Source: Pullulanibacillus sp. KACC 23026
GTDB lineage: Bacteria > Bacillota > Bacilli > Bacillales > Sporolactobacillaceae
Direction: 5' to 3'
DNA: 64,000 bases
Assembly (NCBI RefSeq): GCF_029094525.1
Contig: NZ_CP119107.1
Coordinates: 124,001-188,000 of the forward strand
The notes beneath the pieces were generated by a model that saw only the letters and a program-made list of their open reading frames with translations, was not told the origin of the DNA and did not search any database. Numbering within the stretch: position 1 is the first letter of the stretch; every line of letters begins with the position of its first letter. Below, in pieces: positions 62,241 through 64,000 of this stretch. A program made the position numbers and the translations under genes.

Positions 62241-63052
62241 GAAATCCAGAGATAGCGTATCCTCGTTACGCTCAATCAAAATAGGCGTAACGTCATTCCC
62301 TTATTGGCGCGATTAGGCCCCGATTAGCGGAGGATAGCGTATCCTCGTTACGCTCAATCAAAATAGGCGTAACGTCAATCCCTTATTGGCGCGATTAGGC
62401 CCCGATTAGCGGAGGATAGCGCATCCTCGTTACGCTCAATCGAAATAGGCGTAACGTCATTCTCTTATTTTGGCATTTCAGCCCCGATTAGCGGAGGATA
62501 GCGTATCCTCGTTACGCTCAATTAAAATAGGCGTAACGTCATTCTCTTATTTCGGCATTTTGGCCGAGTTTAGCGGGAGATAGCGCATCCTCGTTACGCT
62601 CAATCAAAATAGGCGTAACGTCAATCTCTTATTTCCGCATTCCGGCCGAGTTTAGCGGGAGATAGCGCATCCTCGTTACGCCTAATAAAAATAGGCGTAA
62701 CGTCAATCTCTTATTTCCGCATTTTGGCCCAGTTTAGAGGTGGATAGCGCATCCTCGTTACGCTCAATCGAAATAGGCGTAACGTCATTCTCTTATTTTG
62801 GCATTTCAGCCCCGATTAGCGGAGGATAGCGCATCCTCGTTACGCTCAATCGAAATAGGCGTAACGTCATTCTCTTATTTTGGCATTTCAGCCCCGATTA
62901 GCGGAGGATAGCGTATCCTCGTTACGCTCAATTAAAATAGGCGTAACGTCATTCTCTTATTTCGGCATTTTGGCCGAGTTTAGCGGGAGATAGCGCATCC
63001 TCGTTACGCTCAATCGAAATAGGCGTAACGTCAATCCCTTATTGGCGCATTT
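62241..63052 (-). repeat. Array 2: ten 82-bp tandem repeats, opposite orientation to array 1
   Basis: The core GGCGTAACG starts at 62284, 62366, 62448, 62530, 62612, 62694, 62776, 62858, 62940 and 63022, an exact 82-bp period. Read on the minus strand, the units match array 1: CGTTACGCC-loop-GCGTAACG, then GAGGAT-N5-ATCCTC (in several units a longer GAGGATA-N3-TATCCTC), then a tail. Type B tails (GCGCCAATAAGGG) occur at both ends of the array, with other tail variants between. The loop of the unit cored at 62694 gives a 10-bp stem (GTTACGCCTA/TAGGCGTAAC). Confidence 0.95.
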
Positions 63053-63174
63053 AGAACTTTTTATCCGAATAATTAGTTTTGTTAACGCTTAAATGAGTGT
63101 AGAATGGTATTAGGATTCTTAGACGAGCTTTACAATCTATGGATCTTGTTGATTATGAAAGGGGTTACTTACTG

Positions 63175-64000
63175 ATGACAAGAAAAGTTAAGGTTGGGAT
63201 TATTGGCTGCGGGGGGATTGCAAATGGGAAACACCTCCCAAGTTTGAGTCGATTAGAGCAAGTGGAATTAGTGGCATTCTGTGATATAGAAGTGGAGAAA
63301 GCTCTAAAGGCGAGTGAAAAATATGGGACAAGCGATGCGGCTGTTTACAAGGACTATGGAGAGTTGCTTAAAGATAGCTCGATAGAAGTGGTTCATGTGT
63401 GTACACCAAATGCTTCACACGCTGAAATTACGGTTGCGGCACTTGAAGCGGGTAAGCATGTCATGTGTGAGAAGCCAATGGCTATTAATTCTGAGGAAGC
63501 TAAGCTAATGGTTGAAGCTGCAAAGCGAACGGGAAAGAAGTTGACAATCGGTTACCAAAACCGCTTCCGTCAAGATAGTCAGTATCTCAAAAAGGTTTGC
63601 GAGCAAGGGGATTTAGGCGAGGTTTACTATGCTAAGGCCCATGCCATTCGCAGACGTGCTGTTCCGACCTGGGGTGTTTTCTTAGATGAAGAGCAGCAAG
63701 GCGGCGGACCGCTAATCGATATCGGGACCCATGCGCTTGATTTAACGCTTTGGATGATGAACAATTATAAGCCAAAGGCGGTCATGGGCTCGACCTTCCA
63801 TAAGCTTTCTCAAAACAAGGAGGCAGCCAATGCTTGGGGACCTTGGGATCCTGAAAAATTTACGGTTGAGGATTCTGCTTTTGGTTTTGTAACGATGGAA
63901 AACGGGGCAACGATCGTCCTGGAATCCAGTTGGGCGCTCAATACGCTTGATGAAGGTGAGGCAAAGTGCTCACTCAGCGGGACGAAAGCAGGGGCGGATA
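63175..64000 (+). CDS. Gfo/Idh/MocA-family oxidoreductase (partial, 3' end outside window)
   Basis: ATG at 63175 with GAAAGGGG upstream; 275 codons remain in the window. The Rossmann motif is VGIIGCGGIANGKHLPSL, then VHVCTPNASHAE, the family-defining EKPMAI, and DIGTHALDLTLWMM with the catalytic-region His. The NAD(P)-binding half and part of the substrate half are present. Such enzymes oxidise or reduce sugars and cyclitols. Substrate unknown; the downstream context is not visible. Promoter just after repeat array 2. Confidence 0.93.
   Translation, partial: MTRKVKVGIIGCGGIANGKHLPSLSRLEQVELVAFCDIEVEKALKASEKYGTSDAAVYKDYGELLKDSSIEVVHVCTPNASHAEITVAALEAGKHVMCEKPMAINSEEAKLMVEAAKRTGKKLTIGYQNRFRQDSQYLKKVCEQGDLGEVYYAKAHAIRRRAVPTWGVFLDEEQQGGGPLIDIGTHALDLTLWMMNNYKPKAVMGSTFHKLSQNKEAANAWGPWDPEKFTVEDSAFGFVTMENGATIVLESSWALNTLDEGEAKCSLSGTKAGAD

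Noticed and set aside
48529-63052. Reading the segment between the two inverted arrays as a mobile element or genomic island
   Set aside because: It contains a tRNA gene and housekeeping-type genes of ordinary composition, no integrase or transposase, and no target-site duplication could be recognised.

Overview
This window looks like a chromosomal segment of a low-to-mid GC, spore-forming Bacillales bacterium (Bacillaceae or Sporolactobacillaceae-like; the genus cannot be fixed from the sequence alone). The reasons are strong AGGAGG-type ribosome sites with frequent TTG and GTG starts, B. subtilis-like gene families (MtlR, AppDFABC order, YqhV, YqjF, YwjA-like exporter), and a gene for the sporulation checkpoint protein Sda. 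Both window ends cut genes: a malic enzyme at the left and a Gfo/Idh/MocA oxidoreductase at the right.

Layout. 0-4 kb: malic enzyme, a 43-aa DUF4023-like protein, a LytTR regulator and a succinate/acetate CoA-transferase. 4.3-11.7 kb: a complete mannitol operon mtlA-mtlR-mtlF-mtlD that continues into ptsH-ptsI, so the whole phosphorelay from PEP to mannitol is encoded together. 12-16.7 kb: a YqjF-like protein and a phnDCEE phosphonate/phosphate-type ABC importer. 16.8-18.4 kb: a luciferase-like monooxygenase with an FMN reductase. 18.7-23.5 kb: a ROK repressor divergent from galT-galK-galM, with promoter and operator-like repeats between them. 23.7-33.3 kb: a LysM/DUF1906 protein, an Lrp-type regulator, an appDFABC-like oligopeptide importer and an M42 aminopeptidase. 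33.5-36.5 kb: a thioredoxin-like protein, a DUF347 membrane protein, and a cupin/HD-GYP protein followed at once by a 55-aa secreted-peptide gene. 36.9-42 kb: cysJ, cysI and a YeeE/YedE (thiosulfate) transporter, two of whose upstream regions share a 23-bp operator-like sequence. 42-48.4 kb: NAD(P)HX repair enzyme, MFS transporter, Sda and a convergent small gene, a small lipoprotein, a diguanylate cyclase and a CapA-like lipoprotein. 49.6-62.2 kb: mixed single genes, including a tRNA-Pro(GGG) close to a YbaK/EbsC deacylase gene.

The two most unusual things are these. (1) At 35.37-36.52 kb a cupin/HD-GYP gene is followed 15 bp later by a gene for a 55-aa prepropeptide with an export signal and two tandem copies of A[SN]S[VI]PPVVMY, the second at the very C-terminus. 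The two share one strong terminator and have a perfect 12-bp inverted repeat upstream. The layout resembles Rap-Phr or other peptide-pheromone cassettes, but the partner is a c-di-GMP phosphodiesterase-type protein. (2) Two arrays of an 82-bp repeat (12 copies at 48.6-49.6 kb, 10 copies at 62.2-63.05 kb) lie in opposite orientation. Each unit carries two hairpins, some copies show compensatory stem changes, and the first array abuts a gene for a Vsr/DUF559-like nuclease with a C-terminal winged helix. This invites comparison with REP/RAYT-type repeat systems.

All family assignments are by reading the sequence; no database search was run.
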